From assembly GCA_040905805.1 (NCBI GenBank), contig JBBDQS010000138.1, forward strand, positions 16,879-71,138: a stretch of 54,260 nt of DNA, given 5' to 3'. The notes beneath the pieces are model-generated. The model had not been told where the DNA came from. It worked only from the letters and a program-made list of their open reading frames with translations, and did no database searches. Positions within the stretch are counted from its first letter, which is position 1; the number at the start of each line of letters is the position of its first letter. Origin of the DNA: Egibacteraceae bacterium (lineage in GTDB: Bacteria; Actinomycetota; Nitriliruptoria; Euzebyales; Egibacteraceae). Made by a program: the position numbers and the translations under genes. Below are positions 25,355 through 35,626 of the stretch, in pieces.

Positions 25355-25428
25355 TTGCGAGGGCGGGATTTGAACCCGCGACCTCCGGGTTATGAGCCCG
25401 GCGAGCTACCGAACTGCTCCACCTCGCG
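25355..25428 (-). tRNA. Initiator tRNA-fMet (anticodon CAT)
   Basis: A 74-base cloverleaf with anticodon loop CTCATAA. It carries the initiator features: C1 opposite A72 at the top of the acceptor (CGCGAGG against CCTCGCA) and the three consecutive G-C pairs in the anticodon stem (GGG/CCC). The T-loop GGTTCAAATCC is intact. CCA is not encoded. Its 3' end faces the integrase, so the ICE appears to have integrated into this gene while leaving it functional. Confidence 0.96.
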
Positions 25429-25470
25429 AGGCAAACGGTAGCAGCGTCCCGGAGGGGCTGCAACCGCGGG

Positions 25471-28400
25471 TCAGACCGGAGGCGGGTCTTCGTCTTCGCC
25501 CTCGGCGTCGGCGTCGGCGTCGGTCTCCGCTTCTTCCTCGTCCTCGGCCTCGTCGTCGGCGTCCTCGGTGCCCGGAGCGGTGCCCTCAATGAGCCCCTGG
25601 GCCTCCTGCAACAGCTCGTTGGCGTCCCGGGTCAGCTCGCGGTAGGCCCCGAGGTCCCCGGCCATCAGCGCCTCCTCCGCTTCGGCGAACCGTGCGAGGG
25701 CATCGTTGACGAGCGAGGCGACCCTCGGGTCCTGGGTGACGATGGGGCCGCCCTCCCCCGGCTCCTCGCCGGACGCCGGGTCACCGGGCAGGCTGTCGCG
25801 CGACTGTCCACCCCGGTCCACGACGGCGCCAGCCTCCGGCCCGAACATCGCCCCGAGCGCGTCGGCGAGGGTCTCCTCGAACACGACCCGCTCGCCGAAG
25901 ACCAGCGCCACCCGGCGCAGCTCGGGGATCTCGCCCTGCTCGGCCCGCAGGAAGATCGCCTGCGCATACAGCAACGAGTCCTCGATGGGGATCACGAGCT
26001 GGTTGCCGTAGATCACGTTCGCGCCAGAGTCGTTCCAGCGCCCGATCTGCTCGGCGATGTCGTCGTTCTGGTCAACCTGCGCCTGCGCCTGCCCGGGACC
26101 GAACACCGTCCTGTCGGGGGGCATCAGGTACGCCTTGAGCTGCCCGAGATCCTCGCCGTCGCTGCGACCGGCGAGCCAACCGATCAGGTTGGGACGGTTG
26201 ACCGGCACGAAGGGTTGGATGAGCGCGAACTCCTCGTCCACCTCGCCCGGCAGCCGCATGAGCAGGTAGTAGGGACGCATGGGCCGCGGAGCCTGCCGTT
26301 GCTGCTGCGGCAACCCCTGCTGGTTCTGGATGAACGCCGCGTCGACCGGGATCTCCCAGGCGTCCTCCTTGAAGAAGAACTGGTCGGCGTCTTGGATGTG
26401 GTAGGTCTCGAACAGCGACGCCTGCACCCGGAACATGTCCTCTGGGTACCGGAAGTGCGCGCGCAGCTCTTCGCTGGCTTCCTCCGCGGGGGTGAAGCTC
26501 TCGGGGAACGCGCCGCGCCACGCGCCGATGATCGGGTCGTCCTCGTCCATCACGTACAGCGTGACGGTGCCGTCGTAGGCGTCCACGACCGCCTTCACGC
26601 TGTTGCGGATGTAGTTGGCCCGGCCGGTCAAGCCCGGCAGCCGGCGGGTCTGCTCGACCAGGGCCAGCTCCCCGTCCGGCCCCTGGGTCGGCACGAGCTC
26701 GCGCTGCTCGGCCAGCGTGTGCTCCGCCAGGTCGATGCGCTCGGAGTACGGCACCATGTCGGTCGTGGTGTAGGCGTCCTGCACCCACTTCACCTTGTCG
26801 TCGACCGCCACCGGGTAGGGGTCGTGGTCAAACTTCAGGAAGGGCGCCACAGCCTCGACCCGGTCGCGGATGTTGCGGTTGAAGATCACCTTGCTGTCCG
26901 CGTTGAGCAGGTCGGACAGCACGAAGTTCGGCTCGGTGAAGCGAAACGCGAACGCCAGGCGCCCGAGCATCCCGCCGACGCTGACACCGTCGTCACCGGT
27001 GTACTCGTAGCGCTCCGGCTCGCCCTCGTCGACGGGGAAGTCGAGCTCGGCGACCTCGGTATTCAGGATCGAGTACTGCGGCGGGTTCTCCCCGAAGTAG
27101 ATGCGGGGGTTGTCCACCTCCAGGGCCTCGTCGCCCTCCGGGGGGATGTCGCGCACGAAGAACACCGGCTGTCCCCCGCCGTCGGCGATGCTCACGTCGC
27201 TGGCCACGAACCCGAACCCGTGGGTGTAGACCAGCCGGCGGTTCTGCCAGTTCTGGGCTGCCTCCGGCAGGTCGTTCTCGTTCAGCTCCCGGACGCTGAG
27301 CATGACCTGCTCGACGCCGTCGGCGAACGGGTAGCGGTCCACGTCCACGTCACGGAAGTCGTAGTAGGTCCGCAGCTCCTGCAGCTGGGCGTAGGTGCTC
27401 TGCAATGTGGCCGGGTCCCACATGCGGATCGATTCGAGCGTGGCTTCGTTGTCCGCGACCTGCTCCGGCGTCAGCGACGAGCGAGCGGGGAAGCGCTCGA
27501 ACTCGACGTCGTCGTCGATCACCAAGCCGAACGCGAACCGCGTCATGTCGAGGTTGCGGTCGATGTACTGGCGTTCCCGCGGCAGCTCCTGCGGGTCCAC
27601 CTGCAGCCGCTGGATGACCGCCGGGTAGACGCCGGCGAGCACGACCGCGGCGACGACGAGGATGCCGACACCCGCCGAGGGCAGCAGCCACCCACGGAAG
27701 CGGAGGTTGACCAGGAACAGCACGACGGTCACGGCCGCGATCACGGTGAGCAGCTGCAGGGCGATCAGCTGGGCGTTGACGTCGGTGTAGGACAACCCGG
27801 TGACCGTGCCGCGCTGCGAGTAGCTGAGCATGTAGCGGTCGAGCCAGAACCCCCACGCCCGGACCGCCACGATCCCGGCCAGCAGGATCGACAGGTGCAC
27901 GGCGACCTGCGGGGCGATCTTCTGGCCGGGCGACTGCGGACGGATGCCGCCGAAGAGGTAGTGCGCGACCGCGGTCAGCACGATCGTCAGCGCCAGCGCG
28001 GTGAACAGCCAGGAGTTGACCAGTGCGTGGAACGGCAGGATGAAGACGAAGTAGCCGAGGTCGCGGGCGAACTGCGGGTCGTCGATCCCGAACTCGGTGG
28101 CGTTGGCCCACAGCAGGTAGGTGTCCCACTCGCCCACCATCGACAAGCCCGACAGCACGCCGATCAGCACCGCGACCCCGAGCAGAAGCGGGCGCGCGAA
28201 CGGCTCGACCGCCTCCCGGTAGCGCTCGACGCCCTCCTCCTGTGCCGACGGGATGCGGTACGGGGGCGCGAGCTTGCGGGCGAGCATCAGGTTGCCGGCG
28301 AGCAGGCCGGCCATGACCAGTCCCGCCACGATCCCGAGACCAACCCGCGTCGTCAGGAGCGTCCAGAAGACGTGCGCGAAGCCGAGGCTGTCGAACCACA

Positions 28401-28509
28401 GGATGTCGGTGTAGAAGGTCGCGACCCTCGTGCCGAACAGCAGCAGGACCACGATGAATGCCAGCACGAGCAGCCACCAACGGCGCCGCAACTGGTCGAG
28501 AAAACTCAT
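25471..28509 (-). CDS. UPF0182 family large membrane protein
   Basis: A 1012-aa member of UPF0182, a family widespread in actinobacteria and cyanobacteria with no settled biochemical role. About seven hydrophobic segments occupy the first 320 residues (for example 10-30, 50-72, 103-122, 155-180, 205-225, 255-300), followed by a large extracytoplasmic region with conserved blocks such as [25 protein letters not shown] and [13 protein letters not shown]. The C-terminal tail (about the last 60 residues) is strongly acidic, Glu/Asp-rich, and not typical. The ATG at 28509 overlaps the stop of the DivIVA-domain gene (ATGA). It is the first chromosomal gene after the tRNA. Confidence 0.93.
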   Translation of the reverse strand: MSFLDQLRRRWWLLVLAFIVVLLLFGTRVATFYTDILWFDSLGFAHVFWTLLTTRVGLGIVAGLVMAGLLAGNLMLARKLAPPYRIPSAQEEGVERYREAVEPFARPLLLGVAVLIGVLSGLSMVGEWDTYLLWANATEFGIDDPQFARDLGYFVFILPFHALVNSWLFTALALTIVLTAVAHYLFGGIRPQSPGQKIAPQVAVHLSILLAGIVAVRAWGFWLDRYMLSYSQRGTVTGLSYTDVNAQLIALQLLTVIAAVTVVLFLVNLRFRGWLLPSAGVGILVVAAVVLAGVYPAVIQRLQVDPQELPRERQYIDRNLDMTRFAFGLVIDDDVEFERFPARSSLTPEQVADNEATLESIRMWDPATLQSTYAQLQELRTYYDFRDVDVDRYPFADGVEQVMLSVRELNENDLPEAAQNWQNRRLVYTHGFGFVASDVSIADGGGQPVFFVRDIPPEGDEALEVDNPRIYFGENPPQYSILNTEVAELDFPVDEGEPERYEYTGDDGVSVGGMLGRLAFAFRFTEPNFVLSDLLNADSKVIFNRNIRDRVEAVAPFLKFDHDPYPVAVDDKVKWVQDAYTTTDMVPYSERIDLAEHTLAEQRELVPTQGPDGELALVEQTRRLPGLTGRANYIRNSVKAVVDAYDGTVTLYVMDEDDPIIGAWRGAFPESFTPAEEASEELRAHFRYPEDMFRVQASLFETYHIQDADQFFFKEDAWEIPVDAAFIQNQQGLPQQQRQAPRPMRPYYLLMRLPGEVDEEFALIQPFVPVNRPNLIGWLAGRSDGEDLGQLKAYLMPPDRTVFGPGQAQAQVDQNDDIAEQIGRWNDSGANVIYGNQLVIPIEDSLLYAQAIFLRAEQGEIPELRRVALVFGERVVFEETLADALGAMFGPEAGAVVDRGGQSRDSLPGDPASGEEPGEGGPIVTQDPRVASLVNDALARFAEAEEALMAGDLGAYRELTRDANELLQEAQGLIEGTAPGTEDADDEAEDEEEAETDADADAEGEDEDPPPV

Positions 28510-30044
28510 GAAGAAGGCTCCGATACGGGAAGGGTGGTGCAGCTGCAGCCAACATGGACCGGCGGGGCGTCGTGCCCGCTAGGGTACGCGGCACCCATGG
28601 CCACCACACCGGCTTGGCTGTTGTGGCGACAACGGGCCTCAGGACAGCGGGGTTCCCGGCCCAGCACCCATCGGCGGTGCGTGACGCCGCCAGCGATCCA
28701 CGCGTCCAACATGCCCAGCTCGTAGGCACGCAGCAGATGCGTGACGGCGAGCTCATGGGCGACGGTGCCCTTGAGCTCGACGAACACCCCGCTCACGCGC
28801 TCGGACCACGCCTGGGGTTCCTCGCCGGCGGATCGCGCCATCCGCAAGGTGGCCGCAAGCGGCTTGCGCACCCGTTCCGACAGCTCGGCCATGAACGCGT
28901 CGACCAGCGCGCGCTGGCCGTCCGGCGACGGCAGGTCGCGGTCGACCAGCAGGGATGCGACCGCCAAGCCCGCCTCGTAGGCCTCGCGCAGCGGCGCAAC
29001 GGCAGCGTGGCGGATCGCTTCGATCTCCTCGCTCACCAGCGACTCGGGCTCGACGTCGCCGCCGGTGCGACGTAGCCGATCAAGCGCCACGTTCTGCACC
29101 TCCTGGAGGCCCCGCTTGATCGCACGGACCAGCTGGGGACGCAGGGGTTCCAGGGCCGCGCCGCGCAGGCCGTGGGGGTCGGCGGGGTCCTCCTCAGCGG
29201 CGGCGAGCCCGACGGGGCCGGCCAGCTCCGGCTGCGTCTCCGGTACCGCTTCCGCCGCGGGCTCCGGCTCGGGCTCCGGGTCCGGCCCTGGCTCGGGCTC
29301 CGGTACCGGCTCCGGTAACGCTTCCGCCTCGGGCTCCGGCTCCGCCTCCGATGGCCCTTCCGGTTCGTGCTCGTGTCCACGTTCTGGTTCCGGTTCGGGC
29401 GGGTGATGGCGTTCCGGCTCCGGTTGCGCCAGCAGGGGCGGCTCAGCAACCTCCATCGGCGCCGCGGCAACGTCCGCCGACGCAGTGAGCCCGGCGGTCA
29501 GCGCCTCCCGCACCGTCGCGGCAGGAAGCGCGGGCGCCGCGAGCTCGTTGATGACCTGATCGACGGTCCCGGCGATCTGGCGCAGCTGCTGGGAGAGGTT
29601 GGCCCGAGCCGCCTCCAGCCCGGCCACGATCTCCTCCGCCTCTTCGCGGCGCTGCTCACCCTCGGCGATCAGGCGCGCAGCCTGCTGTCGACCCGACTGG
29701 ACCTGTCGGTCGGCGTCGACACGGGCCTTGCGCGCGATCGTCATCGCCGCTTCCCGCGCGGCGTCGAGGATGCGCTGGGTCTCGGGCCCGATGTCGAAGA
29801 ACTGCTCCTCGGCCTCGGACGCCTCGTGCGGGGCTGTCTCGTGCGGGGCTGTGCTGGTCTCCTCAGCGGCAGGCAGCGCGTCGAGCTTGCCCTCCGCCGC
29901 CTGCAGGCGGGCTTCGAGCTCCCGGACGGTGTCGGCAACCTCGGTGAGGAACGCACGGACCTCCGCACGGTCGTAACCACGCAGGGAGACGAGGAACTCG
30001 CGCCCGTGGATCTCTTCAGGGGTGAACAACGCCGCTCCCTTCAT
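28506..30044 (-). CDS. DivIVA-domain protein with phage-head-like C-terminal motif
   Basis: A 512-aa protein. Residues 7-40 match the DivIVA N-terminal membrane-binding segment ([26 protein letters not shown]), then coiled-coil (about 30-55 and 90-170), a Glu/Pro-rich low-complexity linker (about 205-280), and a helical domain. The last 70 residues carry CPEARCRHN, then [14 protein letters not shown], a pattern like the C-terminal metal-binding motif of phage Mu F/SPP1 gp7 head proteins. DivIVA proteins organise poles and septa; the tail's role here is unknown. No other phage gene is close. Overlaps the UPF0182 start. Confidence 0.8.
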   Translation of the reverse strand: MKGAALFTPEEIHGREFLVSLRGYDRAEVRAFLTEVADTVRELEARLQAAEGKLDALPAAEETSTAPHETAPHEASEAEEQFFDIGPETQRILDAAREAAMTIARKARVDADRQVQSGRQQAARLIAEGEQRREEAEEIVAGLEAARANLSQQLRQIAGTVDQVINELAAPALPAATVREALTAGLTASADVAAAPMEVAEPPLLAQPEPERHHPPEPEPERGHEHEPEGPSEAEPEPEAEALPEPVPEPEPGPDPEPEPEPAAEAVPETQPELAGPVGLAAAEEDPADPHGLRGAALEPLRPQLVRAIKRGLQEVQNVALDRLRRTGGDVEPESLVSEEIEAIRHAAVAPLREAYEAGLAVASLLVDRDLPSPDGQRALVDAFMAELSERVRKPLAATLRMARSAGEEPQAWSERVSGVFVELKGTVAHELAVTHLLRAYELGMLDAWIAGGVTHRRWVLGREPRCPEARCRHNSQAGVVAMGAAYPSGHDAPPVHVGCSCTTLPVSEPSS

Positions 30045-30095
30045 GGCGAGACCGGCAGTCTAGGTGAGGCCGGTTGGCGCTCCGAGTACCCGCCG

Positions 30096-31346
30096 TCAGC
30101 TGTCGCCAAGCAACAGCTCCACGACCAGCTCCACCAAGCCCTTCACCGGCTGGCCGAGCAGGCCGCCCGGGCTGGGCGGCGGTGGCCCGGGACCGCTGTC
30201 ACCGCCGTCCCCACCGGGTTCCGTCGCGGGTGGCGGTGGCGGCGTCGGCGCCTGTGCGGCGGTCGACGGCGGCGGCGGCGGGGCGGGTTCGGGCTGATCT
30301 GGCGTGGGCGAGGACGGGGCCGCGGGCGTCTGCCCGGACGAGCCACTGGGTTCGGTCGCCGGCGGCGGTCCCGACGGTGCGGCGGCGGGCGGCGCGTCCG
30401 CCGGGGGGGCCGCCGGCGCGGGCGGGTCCAGCCGGGCGGTGTAGCGGGCCTGCGCCACGTCGACCACCTCGGCCAAGCGCGTGGCGGTCACCCCCATCTC
30501 GGTGGCGACGAGGCCCCACCGCGCACCGGCGGCACGCAGGTCGGCGATGTCGCGGAGTGCCGCGACAAGCGCGTCGGGCGACCCGGACGGGGTCGCGGAC
30601 TGGGCGACGAACAACCGCAGCAGCGTCTCGCCTGGGGACCCCGGCCCCGCCTCTCCGGCAACACCGCCGGAGAGCGTCCCGACGGCGGGTCCGGGGATCG
30701 CGGCGAAGGCCGCGTAGAACTCCGCGGACCTGGGCTCGGTCCCATACGCGCGGGACAGCCCGCGCGCCAGCCGCTCCGCCTCGCGGTCGAAGGCGATGGC
30801 GTCGCGCAGCAGCACCTGATCCCACGGGTCATCGGGCCGGTAGGTCAGCGGCTGGCCTGAGGCCGCCAGACGGCGCGCGGCCAGACTCGCCTCGCGCAGG
30901 GCGGGCAGCGTGCGCACCTCGGCCGGACGGCGCACCCGCACCTGACCGCTGTACACGCCGATGCGGGGATCGATTCCCAACGCCAGCCGGTAGACCCCCT
31001 CACCGGAGACCTCGACGTCGTCCCACCGACTCTCGAGGCCCCCGTCGCTGTCCGCGAGGGCCTCGCCGCGCTCCAGGCGGAACCAGTCGTCGCCGATCAC
31101 CGCCGCGGCTTGCGGCGCGAACCACACCTCACCGGAGCTGAAGGCGATCCGCGCCTCGTCCTCCCCCGTCCGCAGCCGCGCCCCCGCCGGTATGGCCTCG
31201 CCGGCTCCGACGGTCGCCCAGACACCACCCACGGAGACCTCCGCCATGTCGCCGGCCACGACCTGCGCGACCTCCTCCCCGCCAGGATCGTCGCCCGTGC
31301 AGCTCGCGACGATCATCAGGACAGCAAGGGGCGCCAGCAAGGTCAA
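30096..31346 (-). CDS. FecR-like-domain lipoprotein
   Basis: A protein of up to 416 aa. The N-terminal hydrophobic segment ends in a lipobox-like IVASC (Cys16), so it is likely lipid-anchored outside the membrane. Residues about 30-130 resemble FecR-type beta structure (VWATVGAGEAIPAGARLRT, then EARIAFSSGEVW, a strand-rich pattern). A helical middle follows and then a Pro/Gly/Ala-rich disordered C terminus (about 310-400). The start is a TTG at 31346, poorly supported; no better ATG or GTG is in frame. Likely a surface sensor or scaffold; partner unknown. Confidence 0.65.
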   Translation of the reverse strand: MTLLAPLAVLMIVASCTGDDPGGEEVAQVVAGDMAEVSVGGVWATVGAGEAIPAGARLRTGEDEARIAFSSGEVWFAPQAAAVIGDDWFRLERGEALADSDGGLESRWDDVEVSGEGVYRLALGIDPRIGVYSGQVRVRRPAEVRTLPALREASLAARRLAASGQPLTYRPDDPWDQVLLRDAIAFDREAERLARGLSRAYGTEPRSAEFYAAFAAIPGPAVGTLSGGVAGEAGPGSPGETLLRLFVAQSATPSGSPDALVAALRDIADLRAAGARWGLVATEMGVTATRLAEVVDVAQARYTARLDPPAPAAPPADAPPAAAPSGPPPATEPSGSSGQTPAAPSSPTPDQPEPAPPPPPSTAAQAPTPPPPPATEPGGDGGDSGPGPPPPSPGGLLGQPVKGLVELVVELLLGDS

Positions 31347-31513
31347 CGTGCGGCGAGCGTGGCCTCCGCCGGGGTGACGGCGGCGGCGTGCGGAAGTGGA
31401 CAGGACCGAGCTCCGAACGTGCAGTGCCGGCAGGGACGTCCACCCATGGTAGGCGGCACGCCGGGCATCCGGCTAGGGTCCGATTTGACTAGCCCTGGCC
31501 GTGCCGCATTGGC

Positions 31514-34180
31514 CTACCGGTCGGCCACCGGGATGACCAGGTGCACCGTCGACCCGCGGTCGGCCTGCGACTCCACGGACACGTCGCCACCCAGCCCGTC
31601 CATGATGCGCCGCACGAGCGCGAGTCCGAGTCCGAGGCCGCCGTAGGGGCGGGTCTCGCTCGCATCGACCTGGTAGAAGTCGGAGAAGATGCGCGCGGCG
31701 GTCTCCGGCGTCACGCCCACCCCCCGGTCGCGCACGGCGAGTCGGACCATCGACGCCGGCCCGTCGGTGTCCAGACGCGCCATGATGCTGACCGGCTCGC
31801 CGCCGGGGGAGAACTTGACCGCGTTGTCCAAGAGCTCGTCCAGGCATCGCCGCAGCATCCCGGGATCGACGAGCACGGGCGGGAGGTCCTTCGCGATCCG
31901 GCGGGTGAACTCCCGCTCCGGATGGTGCGCACGCCAGCCGTCGAGGACGTCGCCGACGAGCCCGGCCAGGTGGACCGGTTCCTGTTCCAGTCGCAGCCGC
32001 CCGCTGTCGAGCGCCGCGAAGTCGACCACCATCTGCACGATGCGCTCCAGCTGCGCCGCCGACCGCAGGATCTGGTTGGCGTACCGCTTGGTCGCATCCG
32101 GCCCCGTCTCCCGGCTCGCGAGGACGTGGGCATAACCGCTGATGGGTGTCAGGGGTGTCCGCAGCTCGTGGCTGACGTTCGCCAGGAACTCGGTCTTCAT
32201 GCGCTCGACCTCGACCTCCCGGGTGACGTCGCGTAGCACGAGCACCCTGCCGAGCACCGCTCCGCTCGGGTCGTGCACCGGTGCGGCAGTCGCCGCCGCC
32301 GGGACCAGGTCGCCCCCGGTGCGTTCAAGCAGGAGCTGCACGGCGACCACGTCTTCGCTGACCGGCCCGCCGAGCGTGGCCGCCGCCGGTGCGTCGTTCG
32401 GGCCTTGGCCACGCAGCACCTCCTCCAGCGGCAGCCCCAGGGCGTCGGTGACGTCCCGGCCCACCAGACGCTCCGCGGCCGGGTTGAACATGATGATCTT
32501 GCCGTCGGCGTCCACCGCGACCAGGGCATCGCCCATCGACGAGGTCAGCGCCTCCATGCGGGCACGCAGCCGGGACTGGACGTCCGCGGCCTCACGCAGC
32601 TGCGCAGACTGGGCCGCCAGGGATACCGTCATCTCGTTGAACGTGCGGCCCAGCTGACCGATCTCGTCGTGGCTGTCGATCGCCGCCTCGGCCTCGAGGT
32701 CACCCTCGCGAACGGCTGCGGCAGCCGTCGTCAGGCGGCGGATCGGCGCGACCAGCCGTCCGGTGACCAACGCCGCCACGCCGCCGGCGAACAGGGCGCC
32801 GAGCAGCGCCAGCAGGAACAGCCGTTGGACCAGGCCACGCTCGAGCTGCGCGATGACGTCTGATGTCGAGGTGGCGACGACCCGACCGACGACATTGCCG
32901 GCGGGGTCACGGACCGGCTGGGCGGCCGCGTACCAGACCTGGTCGTCGGCGGTGAACGTCCCGCGGGTCGCGCCCGCGTCGACCTGCGCGACGATCTGGT
33001 TGGCGGCACCCGCCACCCCGCTGGAGGCGACGTTGAACGCCGCCCCCGTCTCCAGGATCAGCTCCACGTCCAACGGGGTGGCACTCTCGATCCATTGGCC
33101 GTCGGCCACCCGCCCGGTCAGCAGGGCGCCGCGGACAGGCTGCTCGGGGGACTCGCCCGGCACACCGACCGCCCCGACGCCGACGATCTGCCCCGCGACG
33201 GTGATGAGGTCGCCGGCCGGGGGCCCCCCGTCGAGCACCCCCTCGACGGTGGGGCTGCCGGCCATGCCCAGCACGAACGAGTCGACGGCCAGGTCCTCGG
33301 TCGGCGAGTAGGCGAGGCGCTTCTCGCCGCGGGGACCGATCACGACGAAGAAGTCCTGCGTGGCGAAGAACGCGTCGTAGGCGATCGCCAGGCCATCGCG
33401 GTCGTCGGGATCGAACCCGAGGAACGTCTCGCCGGCGACGCGAAACGGCCGCCCGGCGTTGACGGCGGCGGCCGGCCACTCCGCGATGTCCTCCGCCACC
33501 CGCTCGGCGGACCCGTCCAGGCGGCGGAGCTCCTCGGCGACCAGGTCCGCCGACCCGAGACCGGACAGCACCCCCGCCATCAGCACCACCACGACGAGCA
33601 GGCTGGCGACGAACGCGGTGACGAACTTGCCTTGCAGCCTTCCGGCGCTCGCCTGCCACAACCACGCGCCGAGCGCCAGCGACCCGGCGAGGACCAGCCA
33701 GCTCGCCGCGGTGACCGACGTGAGCGCGACCCACTCGGCGGCGCCCCAGGCGAGCAGCCCGCCGCCCACGAGGGCGGCGCGCCGCCCGCCCGTCAGTGCC
33801 CGGACACCGGCCAGAAGACCGGCGAGGGCGCTGACCAGCGCCGCGGGCACCGGCGCGACCGGGATCAGGACCGTCGGGCCGGCGAGCTGGGCCATGCTGC
33901 GCCCGGACAGCCCCAAGGCCACCAGCACCAGCCCTGCGGCCCGCAGCCATGCCACCGTGTCGCCGAGCCCGGTGACCAACGCGCCCGACAGTCCATGGCT
34001 GATCGCGATCGCCAGGCTGCCCACCGCCACGAGGGTGGCAGCCCTCCCGCCACCACCCGGCATGGGGTCGGTCGCAGGCCTGCCCGGGCGCACGACCACG
34101 ACGATCGCCAGCCCGGCCGCGGCGAACAGCGCAAGCAGGCTGGCGGCCAGATGCAGCGGCGTCAACAGGCTGGCAGCCAT
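31514..34180 (-). CDS. Membrane sensor histidine kinase (HAMP-PAS-HisKA-HATPase)
   Basis: An 888-aa sensor. Several TM helices (first about 190 residues, then near 190-215 and 445-465) frame an extracytoplasmic sensing domain (about 215-440, dCache/CHASE-like). HAMP follows (RLVAPIRRLTTAAAAVREGDL), a PAS domain (about 540-650), HisKA with His671 (SHELRTP), N box LDELLDNAVKF (780-790), G boxes DRGVGV (about 818) and GGLGLGLAL (about 847). All kinase motifs are intact. No response regulator is next to it, so it is an orphan. Signal unknown. Confidence 0.92.
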   Translation of the reverse strand: MAASLLTPLHLAASLLALFAAAGLAIVVVVRPGRPATDPMPGGGGRAATLVAVGSLAIAISHGLSGALVTGLGDTVAWLRAAGLVLVALGLSGRSMAQLAGPTVLIPVAPVPAALVSALAGLLAGVRALTGGRRAALVGGGLLAWGAAEWVALTSVTAASWLVLAGSLALGAWLWQASAGRLQGKFVTAFVASLLVVVVLMAGVLSGLGSADLVAEELRRLDGSAERVAEDIAEWPAAAVNAGRPFRVAGETFLGFDPDDRDGLAIAYDAFFATQDFFVVIGPRGEKRLAYSPTEDLAVDSFVLGMAGSPTVEGVLDGGPPAGDLITVAGQIVGVGAVGVPGESPEQPVRGALLTGRVADGQWIESATPLDVELILETGAAFNVASSGVAGAANQIVAQVDAGATRGTFTADDQVWYAAAQPVRDPAGNVVGRVVATSTSDVIAQLERGLVQRLFLLALLGALFAGGVAALVTGRLVAPIRRLTTAAAAVREGDLEAEAAIDSHDEIGQLGRTFNEMTVSLAAQSAQLREAADVQSRLRARMEALTSSMGDALVAVDADGKIIMFNPAAERLVGRDVTDALGLPLEEVLRGQGPNDAPAAATLGGPVSEDVVAVQLLLERTGGDLVPAAATAAPVHDPSGAVLGRVLVLRDVTREVEVERMKTEFLANVSHELRTPLTPISGYAHVLASRETGPDATKRYANQILRSAAQLERIVQMVVDFAALDSGRLRLEQEPVHLAGLVGDVLDGWRAHHPEREFTRRIAKDLPPVLVDPGMLRRCLDELLDNAVKFSPGGEPVSIMARLDTDGPASMVRLAVRDRGVGVTPETAARIFSDFYQVDASETRPYGGLGLGLALVRRIMDGLGGDVSVESQADRGSTVHLVIPVADR

Positions 34181-34236
34181 CCTGACCAGTGTACGACCGG
34201 CCGATGATCACGGGTCTGCGGGGCTCGGCGGCCCGC

Positions 34237-35235
34237 TCAACTCGAGACGAACAGCTCCTTCAGATCGTTGAAGGACTCGATGGTCGTCCCCGCCCCCGTC
34301 ACGACCGCCTCCAGGGGAGCATCGACCAGATTGACCTTCAGCTGGGTTTCCTGCGCGATCCGGGCGTCAAGCCCGCTGAGCAGCGCCCCACCGCCGACCA
34401 GCCACATCCCGCGTTGGAGGATGTCTTGGGTGAGCTCGGGGGGGCAGTCCCCCAAGGTGTCCACCACCGCGCCGACGATCAAGCTGATCTGGTCCTCGAT
34501 CGCTTCACGGACCTCCTCGGCGCTCACCACGACGACCTTCGGCAGACCCGACGCGAGCTCCCGTCCACGGATCTCCGCCTTGGGCTCGTCGGCCTGCGGG
34601 TAGGCCGAGCCCACAGCCATCTTGAGCTCCTCGGCGGTGCGCTCCCCGATGGCCACGGCGTACTCGCGACGCACGAAGCTCTGCAGCGCCCCGTCGATGT
34701 CGAACCCCCCGACGCGCACCGCCCGGCACGCCACCACGCCGCCGAGGGAGATCACCGCCACCTCCGAGGTGCCGCCGCCGACGTCGACGATCATCGAGCC
34801 CTCCGGTTCGTGGACGGGCAGACCGGACCCGATGGCGGCCGCCATGGGCTCCTCCATGAGGTAGGCGGCGGTGGCCCCAGCCTGCACGGCGGCCTCCTGG
34901 ACGGCGCGACGCTCGACCTCGGTGATCGCGCTCGGGACGCAGATCACCGCTCGGGCGCGCGTGAAGCGGCTCACCCCCACCTGCTGCATGATCAGCTTGA
35001 GCAGGCGGGCGGTGGTGTCGAAGTCCGTGACCGCCCCACCGCGCAGCGGCCGATCGGCGGTGATGTGACCGGGGGTCCGGCCGATCATGGCGTACGCCTC
35101 GTGTCCCATGGCGAGGACGTCGCCGTTGCGCTGGTTGACCGCGATCACCGTCGGCTCGTTCAGGACGATCCCGCGACCCTTGCTCCACACCAGGGTGTTG
35201 GCGGTGCCGAGGTCGATCGCGATATCACGGGACAT
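34237..35235 (-). CDS. mreB: Rod-shape protein MreB
   Basis: A 332-aa bacterial actin. Phosphate-1 motif DLGTANTLVW at 8-17, connect and phosphate-2 motif IVDVGGGTSEVAVI, and adenosine motif MWLVGGGALLSGL are all present. It polymerises beneath the membrane and guides wall synthesis. The usual mreC and mreD are not adjacent. Start at ATG 35235. Confidence 0.95.
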   Translation of the reverse strand: MSRDIAIDLGTANTLVWSKGRGIVLNEPTVIAVNQRNGDVLAMGHEAYAMIGRTPGHITADRPLRGGAVTDFDTTARLLKLIMQQVGVSRFTRARAVICVPSAITEVERRAVQEAAVQAGATAAYLMEEPMAAAIGSGLPVHEPEGSMIVDVGGGTSEVAVISLGGVVACRAVRVGGFDIDGALQSFVRREYAVAIGERTAEELKMAVGSAYPQADEPKAEIRGRELASGLPKVVVVSAEEVREAIEDQISLIVGAVVDTLGDCPPELTQDILQRGMWLVGGGALLSGLDARIAQETQLKVNLVDAPLEAVVTGAGTTIESFNDLKELFVSS

Positions 35236-35244
35236 GAGGGGACG

Positions 35245-35556
35245 TTACCCTCTGCCGCCCCCCGCATCCGCCGGCTTCCTGCTCCTGCCGCGAGCGGGCC
35301 GCCCCCGCGCGGCCTGCCCCGGACGGCGCGGCATCTGCCCGTGGGTACGGCCGGGCCGTGCCTGCCGGGGCGGGACGGGCCGTTCGTCGTCGTTGGCCGG
35401 ATCCAGCGCGTCCAGTGCGCGGGAGAAACCCGCCACCGAGTCACCAGAGGTCGAACGACTGCGGCGATGGGCGCTCGCCAGGTTCACCGCGAGCCACGCG
35501 GCGACGGCGAGAATGCAGATGAGCAGGAGGGTGGACACCGCTCGGAGACTAGGCAC
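35245..35556 (-). CDS. Small membrane-anchored hypothetical protein
   Basis: A 103-aa protein beginning with GTG 35556, with one N-terminal hydrophobic helix (STLLLICILAVAAWLAVNLA, about 8-27) and a very basic Arg/Pro/Gly-rich tail. It ends nine bases before the mreB start. It could be a shape-related accessory protein, but no family is recognised; the composition of the tail also allows a spurious frame. Confidence 0.5.
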   Translation of the reverse strand: MPSLRAVSTLLLICILAVAAWLAVNLASAHRRSRSTSGDSVAGFSRALDALDPANDDERPVPPRQARPGRTHGQMPRRPGQAARGRPARGRSRKPADAGGGRG

Positions 35557-35626
35557 CCCGCCACCCTGCCCGCAACCCCTCGGGGTGGCCGTCCGGACGG
35601 GGGGCCTCGGGAAGCCTCAAGGAGGC

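Larger units (their letters stand above)
1..25428. mobile_element. Integrative and conjugative element, right part, inserted at tRNA-fMet
   Basis: A tyrosine integrase and an excisionase-like gene sit next to the 3' end of an initiator tRNA gene. They are followed by a complete-looking set of Gram-positive type IV secretion genes (VirB4, VirB6-like, cell-wall hydrolase, TcpC, TcpE, coupling ATPase), ParB and DnaB. This is the layout of an actinobacterial ICE using double-strand or single-strand DNA transfer through a T4SS. The chromosomal side starts at the tRNA. The opposite boundary is not in the window, because the first gene runs off position 1. No relaxase was recognised, so it may lie beyond the left edge. 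The exact att core cannot be defined without the other end. Confidence 0.85.

Noticed and set aside
26215-28725. 836-codon open frame on the plus strand opposite UPF0182
   Set aside because: High GC keeps antisense frames open. The product is His/Val/Arg-rich noise, whereas the minus strand gives the conserved UPF0182 protein.
28506-30044. Prophage remnant
   Set aside because: The head-like tail is fused to a DivIVA domain, and no other phage gene lies nearby.
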